Below, one piece after another: positions 20,700 to 32,419 of a DNA stretch of 64,000 nt. Source of the stretch: Bursaphelenchus xylophilus (taxonomy: Eukaryota; Nematoda; Chromadorea; Rhabditida; Aphelenchoididae); contig CAJFCV020000002.1 in NCBI GenBank assembly GCA_904066235.2, positions 2,542,001-2,606,000 of the forward strand, read 5' to 3'. A program made the position numbers and the translations under genes. Position 1 is the stretch's first letter; each line of letters begins with the position of its first letter. A model generated the notes under the pieces. It saw only the letters and a program-made list of their open reading frames with translations, was not told where the DNA came from and made no database searches.

Positions 20700-21460
20700 G
20701 CAACGCAAAATAATGACTTTACAGGCCGACAATAACCTAATGCTCTCCAAAAATCCTTGTCAACGTCATTCTCGTCACTTTTCTCTGCCATAAGCTCAAA
20801 TCACCACTCCGAACCTTCGAAAATCACCCGCTGAACCGAGGGCCCCAACCCACGTTTCGCTCGGCCAGCGGATCCGGCCGAACGAAGCGAGCGGCCCCGC
20901 AAAATGGCCCGAAACATTCGAGGAGAGGAGAAGGGGGGAGATTTGTTGTTTACGACCGTCATGTGGACGAGGGGCGGGCCTTCCTCGTGTATTTCGGGGA
21001 TATTTTTGGCAATTAAATCAATCTCGATGGCACTGCCAACACATGGCCAAACGACTTTTGGCAAGAATCGAGAAGGGAGGGGTGACGTGATTGGCAAAGG
21101 TTTTAGAGGGGTTTGAAAAGGGATTTGAAAAGTGAATGGCGTTGACGAGGTTGAAAAAAGTTGAGTGAGTCATGATGAACATAAAAATAAGCGAAAAAAT
21201 AATTCTTTGTGGTAAGAAAAACTAATGTAAAAGTAGATCTTCCGAGAAAAATGCTATCAAAAATTTCGTATACTCTTCCAAATCTGTCCTTTTTGCAAAA
21301 CACGAGCTTGGAGAGTCGTAAATGTTCAAAAAAGGAGGGCCCATACTTTCGGGCAACCACTTTTGCGGCAGCAAAGTGGAAGAGCCACGGAGATTTTGCG
21401 GGCAGGCTTGGATATCAGCCAACTTTTGCTTACAATAGAAAATTATAGCGATGAATTCGG
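20700..21460. other. Intergenic; GC-richer unique stretch, no gene found
   Basis: 20800-21090 is unusually GC-rich and non-repetitive here (GGCCGAACGAAGCGAGCGGC). A 98-codon minus-strand ORF spans it, but its composition does not look protein-like. From about 21340 it carries GCGGGCA motifs like the ends of the 29077-29921 element. Confidence 0.35.
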
Positions 21461-21466
21461 CAGCTA

Positions 21467-21611
21467 TCAGTCTGTCGGGAAAATAACGGCGGATCGTCGC
21501 GCCTCGGAATCGCCCATCGATTTCATGTCGCATCTGGGAATTTGGTGCGCGGTAGCGGCGAGGCGAGACAGTTTGATGCGACGATCCGCCGTTATTTTCC
21601 CGACAGACTGA
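21467..21611. mobile_element. F1 MITE, subtype B (145 bp)
   Basis: TA-flanked (21465-21466, 21612-21613) with TCAGTCTGTCGGGAAAATAA and its exact inverse, continuing into CGGCGGATCGTCGC inverted on both sides. Confidence 0.95.
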
Positions 21612-21619
21612 TAGATGTT

Positions 21620-21910
21620 GCAGACTAAGTTTTCTGGTGTATAAGTGGCTTGAAGAGTTGCCATAAGCTTAGACAAGCATTTTTAAAGATTCAGAAGACA
21701 TCTTTTTGAAGAAAAACTTCCATAACTTTGAAAGCGGCGGATGAATTCAATAAGTTTGTGTGTACTTATCAGTAAGGCGGAATTGCCAATGCAAAACTTC
21801 TATGATACTGCGTAGATCACAGCAGAGAAATCGTAATTCTAATCGGTAAACGTCGGCTGCCTGTGTTGGACAAGTGCTCCCTGAGATGCGAAAAGCTTCA
21901 TAAATTGAAA
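21620..21910 (-). repeat. Dispersed repeat, inverted relative to 27030-27270
   Basis: Shared blocks include AACTTTGAAAGCGG(C/T)GG(A/G)TGAATTC and CGTAATTCTAATCGG-like sequence in opposite orientation at 27030-27270; a short piece recurs at 48220-48290. Confidence 0.5.
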
Positions 21911-22029
21911 AAGCGGTATCCAAAAATTTCAAAAGAAGCGTTTTGATTTATGGTTTATCTTTTCCCCCAAAAACAGCCCTTCAATTAGCGCTTTTTCAAA
22001 CCGAAAAATAGAAAATATGTATTATACTA

Positions 22030-22174
22030 TCACCCTGTCGGGAAAATAATGTGGATTTATCGCGCCTTTTAATCGGCCATTATCAGCTTGCGACGCCTAG
22101 CCGCGGCTGGAGACTTGGTGTGGAACTGCAACAAGACATTTTTCTACGCCAAATCCACATTATTTTCCCGACTC
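22030..22174. mobile_element. F1 MITE, subtype C
   Basis: Left CCCTGTCGGGAAAATAATGT, then GGATTT; right AAATCCACATTATTTTCCCG. Preceded by TA. Confidence 0.85.
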
Positions 22175-22302
22175 ATATATTAGTATACCTCAAAGTCGAA
22201 TCTTTGGGACAATAGCTTCTGTTTTACAAAACTTGTTTATAATAAACAATTTTCAGATACAAAAAAGTGAATTTTAGACCAAAATGATTACTTAGGTGTA
22301 CA

Positions 22303-22454
22303 TCAGTCTGTCGGTTAAATAATGAGCACTCTGTCGCAACGAAAATTGCATCACCGCCGAGAAAATGAATTGTCTCGCGGCAAAATCAAATTTCTTTTCA
22401 CTTCAGCGACACGATAAGCGCTGCGACAGTTGCTCATTATTTTCCCGACAGACT
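22303..22454. mobile_element. F1 MITE, subtype A
   Basis: TCAGTCTGTCGG...AATGAGCACTCTGTCGC on the left, GCTCATTATTTTCCCGACAG on the right, with the TTTCTTTTCACTTCAGCGAC interior. Confidence 0.9.
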
Positions 22455-22499
22455 ATATAATCCTCCCCAATCTATGATTTACCCTTCGTTTGATCTTTT

Positions 22500-22690
22500 T
22501 ACCCATCGTTTTTTGAGGACTCTCGAACGCCCCACTTCAGTAATCAGCCGAATCTCGCGGGAATATCGAAATAAAGCCGCTCAGCGCGGCTTACAGTCAG
22601 TCGGATTAACCGCGTGAAAGCGAGCAAATGCGAACGGCTAATGCGTGGCTGGCTGATGTGTTGTGAAGAGTGAGGAAATGTGTTTATAAA
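22500..22690. other. GC-rich unique intergenic stretch
   Basis: Contains a short hairpin (AAGCCGC TCAG CGCGGCTT) and CpG-rich words; it resembles neither a gene nor any repeat here. Confidence 0.3.
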
Positions 22691-22851
22691 CATATTTTTC
22701 GCAGTGTGCTCGTGCTCACTTTATATGGCCACATGGACTTTGAGACGTTAGGCCGGAAATTATTTGGAGCGCCTGTTTTTGGAAATTTTGGGGTAAAAAT
22801 AGAAGTTGAAAAAAAAATTTCGAAAAGTTCAAAAGATATTTTTTTAAATTT

Positions 22852-23003
22852 TTCTGTCGGGAAAATAATGAGCACTCTGGCGCAAAGAAAATCGCATCGC
22901 CGAAGAGGAAATAAATTGTGTCGCGACAAAATCAAATTGCATTTCACTTCAGCGACACGATCGGAGCAGCAACATTGTACTCATTGTTTTCCCGACAGAC
23001 TCA
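22852..23003. mobile_element. F1 MITE, subtype A
   Basis: TTCTGTCGGGAAAATAATGA on the left and TTTTCCCGACAGACTCA on the right, with TCGCATCGCCGA and TTCACTTCAGCGACACGAT blocks. Confidence 0.85.
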
Positions 23004-23164
23004 TAATTTATAGTCCGGGAAGTGGCTGATGCGATTTCTGAGGCATGCACTGTAAGAAAACAAAAGTTCACTCCGCACTGTGCAATTTTTTGTTTTTTGC
23101 ACCGTGCAATAGGTTTTTTGGCTGCATAGAGAAAGATTGTGCTCATTATTTTCTAGACGGACTG

Positions 23165-23800
23165 ATAAAAAAATTAAAGTGAAGAAAATTGAGAGCTTTG
23201 ATGAGCAAAAAAAATTTTTTTAGACTGAAAAAAGAAAGAAATTGAATTTTTTTAAAAAAAAAAATTTTGTCGATAAAACAGTAAAATTTTTAAAAAATCG
23301 AAAATAGACTGTTTTTCGTATAAAATTTTAAAAACATTATACTTATAAAAAATACCAAAAAAGTTTCTAACATAAAACAAAAAACCGTCATCAAATAAAG
23401 AAAACATTGAAAAAAATTTTAGAAATATTTTCTAGAGTTAGTCACCATCAATCAAAAAAATATTATCGAAAAACAGACCATGTTTCCTCAAAACAATTTC
23501 AAAAATTTTTTGATTATTTACACAACATATTTTAGTCGCAAAATTAATCATCAGATAAAAAATCCTTACCCAAAAAAAATTCAGGCCCCAAAAACATTTG
23601 ACAAATTTCAAAACTCAAACGTTATTCACCCTCCACTTTTTACATCTACTCCCCAAGTGTTTATCTCGCCGTATTTTCAATTTTTGGTTTTCTATAATAT
23701 TTTGAGCAAACGAAAAGTTCTGTTGTTTTCGAGTCGCGGAAAGACCATAAAACCCCACATAAAAGTAAATAGGATTTCGTCAAGCGGCTACGCCACGAGA
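23165..23800. other. AT-rich intergenic sequence
   Basis: Long A and T runs with no coding pattern and no identified repeat. A 109-codon plus-strand ORF (23480-23809) is low complexity and not considered a gene. Confidence 0.4.
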
Positions 23801-23849
23801 CATACCTAATATTTAGAGCAAGTGCGCAAAGTCTGAAAAGGTAATGCCA

Positions 23850-24260
23850 GGGGTGAAGTTAGGGTAAATGGTTCGGTTCTTCCCAGTCCGGGGTCGAAGA
23901 AAAAAAATGGTAAGGGGGGAACCAAGGTAAAATTTTTTAAATAGTGTTCTCCCCCCACAAAATTTTTGAATTTCGTCAGCTACGCCCCTGCCAAAAGTTA
24001 CTATTTTTTATAAATTTATCCGAAAAAAAATCCACCCTTATTTCTACTAAAGTCATCACAAAATCGCAAAAAATTGGTAACCCTCCCCTAGGCCGAGGTC
24101 GAGGAAAAAATGACATGGTATGAGACCAAGGTAAACTTTTTTACAACCACCTCCCCCTCTAGAATTTTTGAGTTTGCTCAGCTGCGCCTCTGCTAAGAAT
24201 TAGCGCTACAACGTTACCTCTCCCCTTCCTCAGGCGACCCCTTTCCCCTGAATTTTTGGC
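23850..24260 (+). repeat. Partial tandem duplication of a CCTCCCC-rich unit
   Basis: Units carrying GGGGTCGAAGAAAAAAAATGG / GACCAAGGTAAA(C/A)TTTTTT / GAATTTTTGA(A/G)TTT(C/G) / CAGCT(A/G)CGCC appear at about 23885-23995 and 24090-24195, with a remnant to 24260. A related copy is at 34750-34830 in the other orientation. Confidence 0.55.
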
Positions 24261-24275
24261 CAGCTATGCCTCTGG

Positions 24276-24600
24276 GAAACGCGCCAAGTGCGACGCTCAA
24301 ATTCTGACGAAACTTGGCCCAACTTTAGACTAATTTTTTCTACAACATATATGTGACTCCTAGCTCTCGCTTTGCAGAAACAGCCTACATTTTTTAGTCG
24401 AAAGTCGGGAAAAATGTGAATTTCTTTTTTACAAATTTTGACATGAAAAGCCTCATGCCTATTTCGACCGCAAAGTGTAATGCTTCCAACATGAAATCAT
24501 TTTTTACTCACGGACCTGACAAAGATACGGCCAGAAAGTTCAAGCCAAAACTTTTCGGAGCGTCGCACATCGAGCACTTCCTTGTGGAAGCGATTTGAAG
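24276..24600 (+). mobile_element. R1 element, internally deleted
   Basis: Left part GCCAAGTGCGACGCTCAAAT through CAAAGATACGGCCAGAAAGT, then directly the right end GAGCGTCGCACATCGAGCAC. Confidence 0.7.
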
Positions 24601-24969
24601 TCGATGCATTGAGAGACATGTTTGACATGTTTTTTTGAAGGATTTCTTCAACAAAAACCATAAAAATATTTTTCACTTTTTTTATCACAATAAAATTGAA
24701 CTTTTTGGTCCGCAGTAGTTCAAATGGTGGGCAAACTTAACTCTAGTTTTTGTGTTCTTTTCTTTTCTTTTTTAACGTTTAGATGAATCAGCAAAAAGTA
24801 AAAGGTCGTTTACCTGAAGTGACGGACAAACAGCCCCGGTTTTATCCGGAAAAACAGAGAGGCGGGAGAGAAGGTTCCAGAAAATGGAGGTATTTTTAGA
24901 CCAGCGGACATGGGGAGGGCAATTTTCTTCGGAAAAAAATTGAAAATTGACTTTTTCTTTTTGACATGG

Positions 24970-25310
24970 GAAAGGTCTCAAGTGTGACGCTCGGGACTTC
25001 TTGCAATTTTGCACACATATTTGGGATAGATCGCATATAAATTCTCAAAGGTTTTAGCTTGCGCTTTGCAGAGGCCGCCGAGACATTCAACGGTCTTTGA
25101 GGCTGAGAATCGGCCGAGAGAGCCCGCAAAACTTAGAGAGTGGTCAGAGAAAACCCGCATTTCGCCAACTTTTGATCTAAAAATCGCTGTCTTTTCTGCA
25201 AATTGCGAGCGAGTCTTTCACATTATTTAGAAAAAATAAAATATTAATTTGTGTCAAGTTTCATCAAATTCTTAGCGTCGCACTTGGCACGTATCCTGAA
25301 ATTTTTAAAA
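24970..25310 (-). repeat. R1-family repeat, minus orientation, partial
   Basis: Left block AAGTGTGACGCTCGGGACTT and AGCTTGCGCTTTGCAGAGGC, right block TTCTTAGCGTCGCACTTGGC. Confidence 0.6.
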
Positions 25311-25443
25311 AATTGGCAAAAATTGTAAAATACGTCCCATAATACCGCTACTGTATGTTTAATTCAGCTTCAATTATATTAGAAATCACAAAATTACCCA
25401 AAAAATCTTGTTTTGGCCATAAAAGTGGTAAAAGTTGCGAATG

Positions 25444-25512
25444 TACCTCCATGGCGCAGCTGGTTGTCATCTAGACCAACACTCAAAAGGTCGCAAGTTC
25501 GAATCCCACTGC
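25444..25512 (+). tRNA. tRNA-like sequence (pseudogene or SINE head)
   Basis: A-box TGGCGCAGCTGG (25452-25463) and B-box AGTTCGAATCC (25496-25506) are present; stems do not pair convincingly. Followed by an A-rich tail, as in tRNA-derived SINEs. Confidence 0.45.
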
Positions 25513-25529
25513 AAAAAAAGGTAAAAAAA

Positions 25530-28500
25530 AATTAAATGGACACTACGCCAAGCACTGAAAGATCTCCACTCCACAACAAAAAATGAAGTCTCTAATCAGA
25601 ACAGCCAGAATACCCCTCTCATTTTCTTCCTTCCGCTTTTAAACCCCCTCCCACCCAATTATCATGTATACTAATCAACCATCCACCCAAGATTCGATCG
25701 TAAACAGTATTTTACAACCGACCCGGGAGGGTTTCGAATCTCCAGTAATGAGTCAAGCGCTTTGTCATCCAGAGCAAACAAACTTGAGTGGAGGCGGTTG
25801 AACTCCCATAAAAAATTAAAGGCTAATCAAGTGGAAGAAGGCGCGGCAATCATTTTTTCGAGGGTTGTGAAAATATGAAAATTTGTTTTTTAGTGGAAAT
25901 TAGAATGTTTCAGATATAAATTCAGCGGGTTTGAGATTCTTAGGGCCAATTTGGCACTGTTATTTACAGGGTAATCTAATGCTGGAATAGTAGATTTTTA
26001 TGAAGCCACATTGCGTAAATGTAGCTTTAAAAATCCCGTTATTGGGGATTTTTAAAGGTTTTCGCGCACGCTTCGCACAAAATATCGAGATTTTGGGTCG
26101 AAAATGATGAAAAATTTTTAGGATAAAATATTTCCCAATTTTTGGTCTAAAAATTCATAGCCAAGTTTAATTGAGGTGTAAAGTTTAACAGCTAAAAATC
26201 AATTTCGGCCAACGAGAATTCGAAACGTTACGGCAAATTGAGAATTCAGCCAAAATAATCAAAGTTTTTTGATGTTTTTTTTTGCGCAAAACGCCTATTA
26301 TTCAGCGTTACAGCACTGCAAAAGTCTACGCATTTTATGAAGATACTAATACCCTGTCTTTTTCAAAAGTGCGTAGACTTTTTGCCGGATGCTTTGCGCA
26401 CTGTGCAGTTGACCTTTTGCACCGTGCAAGTGCAATATCGAAAAGTCTACGCACTCTTGTTGTATATAAATAGGTCTCGTTTCCAAATTTTATCAAAAAA
26501 TCTTCCGTGACGACCTATTTTCGTCCTTTTAATTTAGTCCAAGCGGCCGCCTAAAGCTCCCTAAAATAGCCCCAACCCTGTTTTCAATTATTTCACAGCA
26601 CGAGATACGATCTTTGGTCGGTTCTGGTCAAGTCCGCGGAGGGCCAAAAAGGCCTTTTTGTTGTTCTGCCTTTCCAATGCGGGCCCAATTTCTTGGCCCG
26701 AAATAAAAAATAAAATTCCTTCCGGATATCAGAAAATAATTCGCCATTGAAACATTTGGCAAAAATAGAGCAAAAAAGGGCATGACAAACAACTCGGAAT
26801 GCCCTCCGGCATTCCGAGGACAGTGTGTCACGAGGATGACCGAAATCCGCCCCGAGCCCCATGATAAATTGGGTTAGTGGGGTCGTAATGACATTGTTAT
26901 TGTTGGATGATGGATGAAAGGGTTGGGGAGGACATGGGGACATGTTGAAACAGAGAGTAAAGATAATAATTTAGCAATGTTTTGAAAGGCGGAACCAAAA
27001 TGAAGAGCTGTGGCTTACGGTCAACCAGTTACCGGCAGCCGAATTTATCGGTCAGAATTACGATTTTTCTACCGTAATCTACGTAGCATGATAGAGATTT
27101 CGAATTGACAACTCCCTGGTACTGATAAGCATACGAATCTTTTGAATTCACCCACCGCTTTCAAAGTTATGGCAGTTTTTTTTTCAAAAAATGCTTTCTG
27201 AACCTTAAAAAATGGCTGATTAACCTTATGGTTATTATTCAAGCCACTTCTACACCAAGATACTTGATTCGTAATATCTAACTGCCCAATCCGTCGTTAG
27301 AATTTCCTGTTGTAATCAAATGTTGACTGATTTCCAAACATCCCCGCAGAATCTCCATAGTTCTTTTAGCTGCCCGCAAAGTGGTTTCCCGCAAGTGGGG
27401 ATCCGCCAGAATTGTTTAACTATGGTCAAGTTTTGACTGGTAGCTCTACGAAGGCCTCACATGAATCTCTCAAATCCATAGTTCTGCCTTTGCAAGTAGA
27501 GCTGGCATATTTAACGGTATCTTTTGATGGGGTTGCGTTTTGAAAGAAAAAAGTTGTCATCCTTACACTACACTAGGGATTTTCCCTACTGCCCTTGCTG
27601 TACTACAGTTTGTTATATCGTCATTCCCAACATGCCCAAGATAACGCTGTACATCCTTTACAAATTGTGGTAGCTTCCAACTGCTCAATTGGTCCTGAAA
27701 CGATTTGCGGAAGGCCCTAAGCTCGGAAATTTAATGAAACACCATCTATCATGCATTTTAGAGGCAGCCAGGGCAAACCAAGAGCATGTCAGGTCGAAAG
27801 AGACTGTAAACGAAGTGTTTATGAGAACAAGCTTGCTTTTGGCTAGGCAAAAAAGCAAAACAATGATTTACTTCCCCTTTCTACAAGGTGTCCAAAGAAA
27901 TTCCGCGGAAGGTTTTTGTCGATTTCTCGGCGATCATGGACGATATTCAAAAAATACGTTTTGCAGTGGAAAGAAGGAGATTTTTAGCCTAAAAAGTTTT
28001 TTCTCGGCCAACGCGGAGAGTTGTGTGTTCGGCGGAGACTTTTGGTTGCTTTTTGGGTCATAACACTAGTTTTAAAAGCTTTATTGTGATGCTGAAACTA
28101 CCGCAAAGCCTTCATTTCCCAATCGAGACCAAACTTCAAGATACGCCTTTTTTTACTGCAAAAGTAGATAGCTTTCAACACCTGAAGGGCCGGCGAACAT
28201 TTCAACTCTCCGCAATCCCATCTTCTCCCCATTTCTTGGCCATTAAACTCGGCCAAAGCCTTTGCCGATTGTAGCCCAGATGTTTATCTGTTGTCATGTT
28301 GTTTTCGAGATCTTTCGGCCAAAACAGATGTCGAAAGATTCGTCATTCGGAGATTTGGATCGGACCCGATTGGTTGGTTGCCAGATCCGGCTTTTTTTTG
28401 TGTTTTGCTCTCGAGTTTCGAAATAAATAAAAGAAAGGGAATGGTGAGTCAGAAGATGGATGGAGAAAAAAGTAAAAAAGGAAGAGGAAAACGTTGAACA

Positions 28501-28680
28501 ACAACTTTGTTGATGCCAAAAAGAACGAAAAAAGTGTGGAGAAAGAGCAGAGTTTAGAGTAATAAAGGGATGGCGAGGAGCAATTAGTATTTTCCGTAAA
28601 ATGAAAGAGAGATATTTGTAAAGCTCCAAGCAATTTGAGTACAAAAAGAAAAGAACAAAGTATGACTAAAAGGAGATGTA
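25530..28680. other. Intergenic; repeats, no gene found
   Basis: It holds a partial R1 piece (26050-26260), an AAAAGTGCGTAGACTTTTTG element with CACTGTGCA motifs (26280-26470), a repeat shared with 21620-21910 (27030-27270), and a mariner-like half copy (27886-28120). ORFs up to 124 codons were inspected and lack protein-like composition or splice context. Confidence 0.4.
27886..28120 (+). mobile_element. Mariner-like element, left-half copy
   Basis: From AAGGTGTCCAAAGAAATTCC it follows the left arm of the 40825-41476 element (TCGATTTCTCGGCG, GCAGTGGAAAGAAGG, CGGCGGAGACTTTTGGT, AAGCTTTATTGTGATGCTGA) with many substitutions. The right arm is absent. Confidence 0.6.
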
Positions 28681-28683
28681 TTT

Positions 28684-29076
28684 ACTGCAAGTGCGACGCT
28701 CCGATTTTGATGAAACTTGGCACAAATTTAGATTATTTGTTTTTAAAGCATATACAAGACTCTTAGCTTGCAATTTGCAAAAAATGGCAAAGATTTTTTC
28801 AACGAAAGTTGACAAAAACTTTACATTTTTTGCCAATTTTTGCATGAAAAATTCCGTGCCCATTTTCACAAAAAAATCAATTTTTTCCGAATGAAACTGG
28901 CAAACATATGGCTAAAAACTCTTTTGCAGCCAGACCGAGCTCCGTGTTACGCGCACTCTCTCATCCACAAGGATCGTTGAAAATCCCAGTCAAAAAAGGC
29001 GCTGAGGATCTCGGTTGATTATGCAAAGCGCAAGGAAAAACTTTCAGAGACTGACATATGGCCTATACCCAAATCG
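28684..29076 (+). mobile_element. R1 element, left part, interrupted by a foldback insertion
   Basis: Starts CAAGTGCGACGCTCCGATTT, runs through the R1 interior to GACATATGGCCTATACCC and is then split by the element at 29077-29921. The R1 sequence resumes at 29930 with GTATGCAAAATTCGAAAGA. Confidence 0.75.
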
Positions 29077-29921
29077 GGCGTCGCGACACTTGCGGGCAAC
29101 CACTTTGCGGGCAACCAGTTTGCGGGCAAATTTTTTGCGGGCAACCACTTTGCGGGCAAAATTTGGGGGGTCACATTTGCGGGCAGCTGAAACATTTGCG
29201 GGCAGCTGAGACACTTGCGGGCAGCCTGGGACACTTGCGGGCAACCGACACTTGCGGGCAGCCGACATTTGCGGGCAACCGGCACCTGAGGGTTACAGGG
29301 TAGAGGTGGAAATATTACTGCGATATTTTGGAAATTTGCCGACATTTGCGGGCAGGCGACACTTGCGGGCAGCCGACATTTGCGGGCAACCGGAAAAAAC
29401 AATCACACAGACTGTATAGCAACTTTTGGAACTGTTGCCCGCAAATGTCGGCTTCCCGCAAGTATTGCCTGCCCGCAAATGTCGGAAAGCTTCCAAAATA
29501 TCGAAGTAATTTTTCCACCTCCACCTTGTAATCCTCAAGTGCCGGTTGCCCGCAAATGTCGGCTGTCCGCAAATGTCGGCAACTTTCCAACATATCATAG
29601 TAATTTTTCCACGTCCACCCTGTTACCCTCACAATCAGGTGTCGGTTGCCCGCAAATGTCGGCTGTCCGCAAATGTCGGCAACTTTCCAACATATCATAG
29701 TAATTTTTCCACGTCCACCCTGTTACCCTCACAATCAGGTGTCGGTTGCCCGCAAATGTCGGCTGCCCGCAAATCTTCCAGGCTGCCCGCAAATGTCCCA
29801 GGCCGCCCGCAAATGCCGGTGCTGGCCGCAAATGTCGGCTGCCCGCAAAGTGGCTGCCCGCAAAAAATTTGCCCGCAAACTGGTTGCCCGCAAAGTGGTT
29901 GCCCGCAAGTGTGCGCCCGCC
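29077..29921. mobile_element. 845-bp foldback minisatellite element, hAT-like target duplication
   Basis: The left half repeats a (A/T)TTTGCGGGCA(A/G)CC unit in one orientation and the right half (from about 29440) has GCCCGCAAATGTCGG in the opposite orientation, so the element is one large inverted repeat of minisatellite units. The right half includes three starts of an exact-length 100-bp tandem unit (29539, 29639, 29739). Flanking 8-bp repeats CCAAATCG (29069-29076 and 29922-29929) mark the insertion into an R1 copy. Related terminal motifs occur near 21340, 27375 and 48210. Confidence 0.85.
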
Positions 29922-29929
29922 CCAAATCG

Positions 29930-31890
29930 TATGCAAAATTCGAAAGAAAAATCCTGGGGTTTTTCCCTTGTAAATTTCTTTTTTTCATACCGTAGTAAAG
30001 TGTTTTATCTTCTGACCGCTCTCTCCATTTCGCGTATTCTCTTGGCCGCAAAGATCGCTAAATGTCTTGGCAGCGGCTGCGAACTACGGGCCAACGTTTT
30101 CAACTGCATAACAGCAATTTTGCATAGTTCATAGAGATGCAAAATCAAGGTTTTTTCAGTACACCTCGAGGCTGTGCGGCTTGTAGTCAAACCCTTTTTT
30201 CACACCTTAGAACACGGTAATTGTCCACAGTTCCTGCTCCTTATTCATTCTGCTCCCCCGCTATTCCCCCAAGTCTAGCGACCTCAATTCCCGAAGCCAA
30301 ATTAAATGCCCTCCAAACAGTGGAAATGGGCCCAGAAGACGTTATAAAGCATGCATTGGAGTCAATCAACCCGATTTTTTCGGGCCCATCAAGTCCCCAT
30401 AAAACTCGCACCAAATAAAAAACAAAGTAATGCTCCGGCGCAGGAAATTGCCATGTCCTGCGGAAAGAAATTGCGGCCTACGGGGCGAGAGGAATGGCCA
30501 AGATTTATATGCTATATATATTTACAGTACCATGGAGGAAGTCGGGATGGTGTGGCGGACGTCATATTGACGTGCAAGGTTTGTCAGAGGCTTGAGGTGT
30601 ATGAAGAAAAACAATTTTTTTACCGGATAGTTACGCTTAGATTTTGATAAAACTTGGCACAAATTTACATCAATTTTTTTCTGATACATATATCGAGATG
30701 TTAATTTGGAAGCAAATTGAAATTTAGAGAGAACGATGAAATCGCGTAAAAATCGGGTTTAAAATACGTCGCCGATACTTACGATCTAATTGCAGTAATC
30801 AATATACAACAACTCCCTTTCACCCTGGTATGTCTATAATCAGCGATTTCCGGGTTCACAAGAGCTGTTTTTAGCCAAATGTACCCCCATGCGAAGAAAT
30901 AACCTCTCCGCGTAAAACACTCCGGCGACTTTAGGAACGGACTGTTAGTATTTTCATAAAGTCCATGGACATTTGCACTGTTAAATTTGTACTGGCTGAC
31001 CAGAGGAGAATGGGTTTTGATGTGAGATCGACCGGTAGGAGAAGACGAGAAGACCAAGAAGGAAGTATATTTATTTAGCACCACAGCAGGAAAAGTGATT
31101 GTAAAATGACCGGATCTGTGACTTTTATAGGGAATGAGCGAACTTATACAAATTTGTGGTCTAGCGTCAACAAATTACACATTAAAAGTCAAATGCACAG
31201 TGCGGAAAGCTTGTGACAAAAAGTCTACGCGCTTTATAAAACGACTGGTCGTCCGTTCGCAAAGTCGCTGGTGTGATTTTCGCGATAAGTATTATGCAAA
31301 AACAAAAGCTTGCGCTCTGCAATTTGCTGCTTTTTGAACCGTGCCTATAGGCTTTTTCCGGCTGTGGCTGACTTTTTCTGCACAGTTCAACTAAAAAAAT
31401 CACTCCAGCAACTTTGCGAACGGACTAGCATTTTCTCAAAAAAAAAAAAATACTTCTCTGAAAGCGAGAAAAATCATCAAAAAATACAGTAACCCAAAAA
31501 CCTTTTAAATCGATTTGAATTCAACGTCTCCTTCCCTCTGCCAAATACCGAGTACCCGGCCACTTGAAGAGTCTCTTTATAATGCCATTCCGATTGTTGG
31601 GAGCGAACCGTTTTCAACTCGAACACCCCCATCCACCCCAACTCAAGTGCGGCTCGAGGGCTGACGTCGATCCGAATGTTTGTCGTTTTACGGAATTAAA
31701 CGTTCTTGTTTGGACTGTTATAACGACACTTCAACTCGAAATTCATCGTTGTTTGAGGGCTGAGTCAGAGCGAAAAGTTTGATGAGTAATGCCGGTGTTG
31801 AACGGTATTTGTAAGTGGAGGTTGTAAAAGCAATCAAAATTGATTGGAATAGATTGGAAATGATTTTTTCGTTGGCTTGAGTAGGACAAG
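29930..31890. other. Intergenic, repeat fragments, no gene found
   Basis: 29930-30135 holds R1 right-end and reversed R1 pieces. 31190-31440 carries the AAAAAGTCTACGC / CCGTTCGCAAAGTCG family with CACAGTGCG motifs. The remaining sequence is unique; no exon chain was identified. Confidence 0.4.
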
Positions 31891-31895
31891 GTTAA

Positions 31896-32344
31896 CAGGG
31901 GAAGTACTCCAAGTGCGACGCTCATATTTTGATGAAATTTGGCACAAATTTAGAATAATTTTTTCTGAGATATATGCTAGAATCCTAGTTCGCGCTTTGC
32001 AGAAACAACCGAGATTTTTAGATCAAAAGTCGGCGAAAATTTAGGACTTTTTGCCGAATTTCGGCACGAAAAGTTTCATGCCTATTTCAACTGTAAAGGA
32101 TAATGTTTCTACAAAAAATCAAATTTTTCCGTACGAAACTGCCAAAGTTATGGCCAAAAAGCGCTTTTCTCTCTGACCGATCTCCGCGTTTAGCGTGCTC
32201 TCTCGGCGACAAAAATCGTTCGAAATCCCGGCGGCGCCCGCAAAGCGCGAGTTAAAATTTTCAGGAATTGATATTTAGTCCATACCCGACGCGTGTGCAA
32301 AATTTAAAGAAAATCTGAGCGTCGCACTTGGAGTACTTCCCCTG
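31896..32344 (+). mobile_element. R1 element, full-length copy (449 bp)
   Basis: Inverted ends CAGGGGAAGTACTCCAAGTG and its reverse complement. It is flanked by direct repeats of 18 bases with one mismatch (TGAGTAGGACAAGGTTAA at 31878-31895, TGAGTAGCACAAGGTTAA at 32345-32362). Confidence 0.9.
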
Positions 32345-32419
32345 TGAGTAGCACAAGGTTAAAATGAAAAGAAAATTTTATCCGAAAAAGTCGAAAATTG
32401 ACTTTTTCCTTTGATAACT

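Noticed and set aside
20801..21097. A 98-codon minus-strand ORF in GC-rich DNA
   Set aside because: No start context, splice partners or motif; open mainly because of high GC content.
26593..26943. A 116-codon minus-strand ORF near a Pro-rich start
   Set aside because: No homology-like pattern; composition matches surrounding intergenic DNA.
29019..30134. Several ORFs of 100-160 codons on both strands with repeated Cys-Gly or Cys-Pro words
   Set aside because: They are translations of the inverted TTGCGGGCA minisatellite; every frame of such an array stays open and none has splice or homology support.
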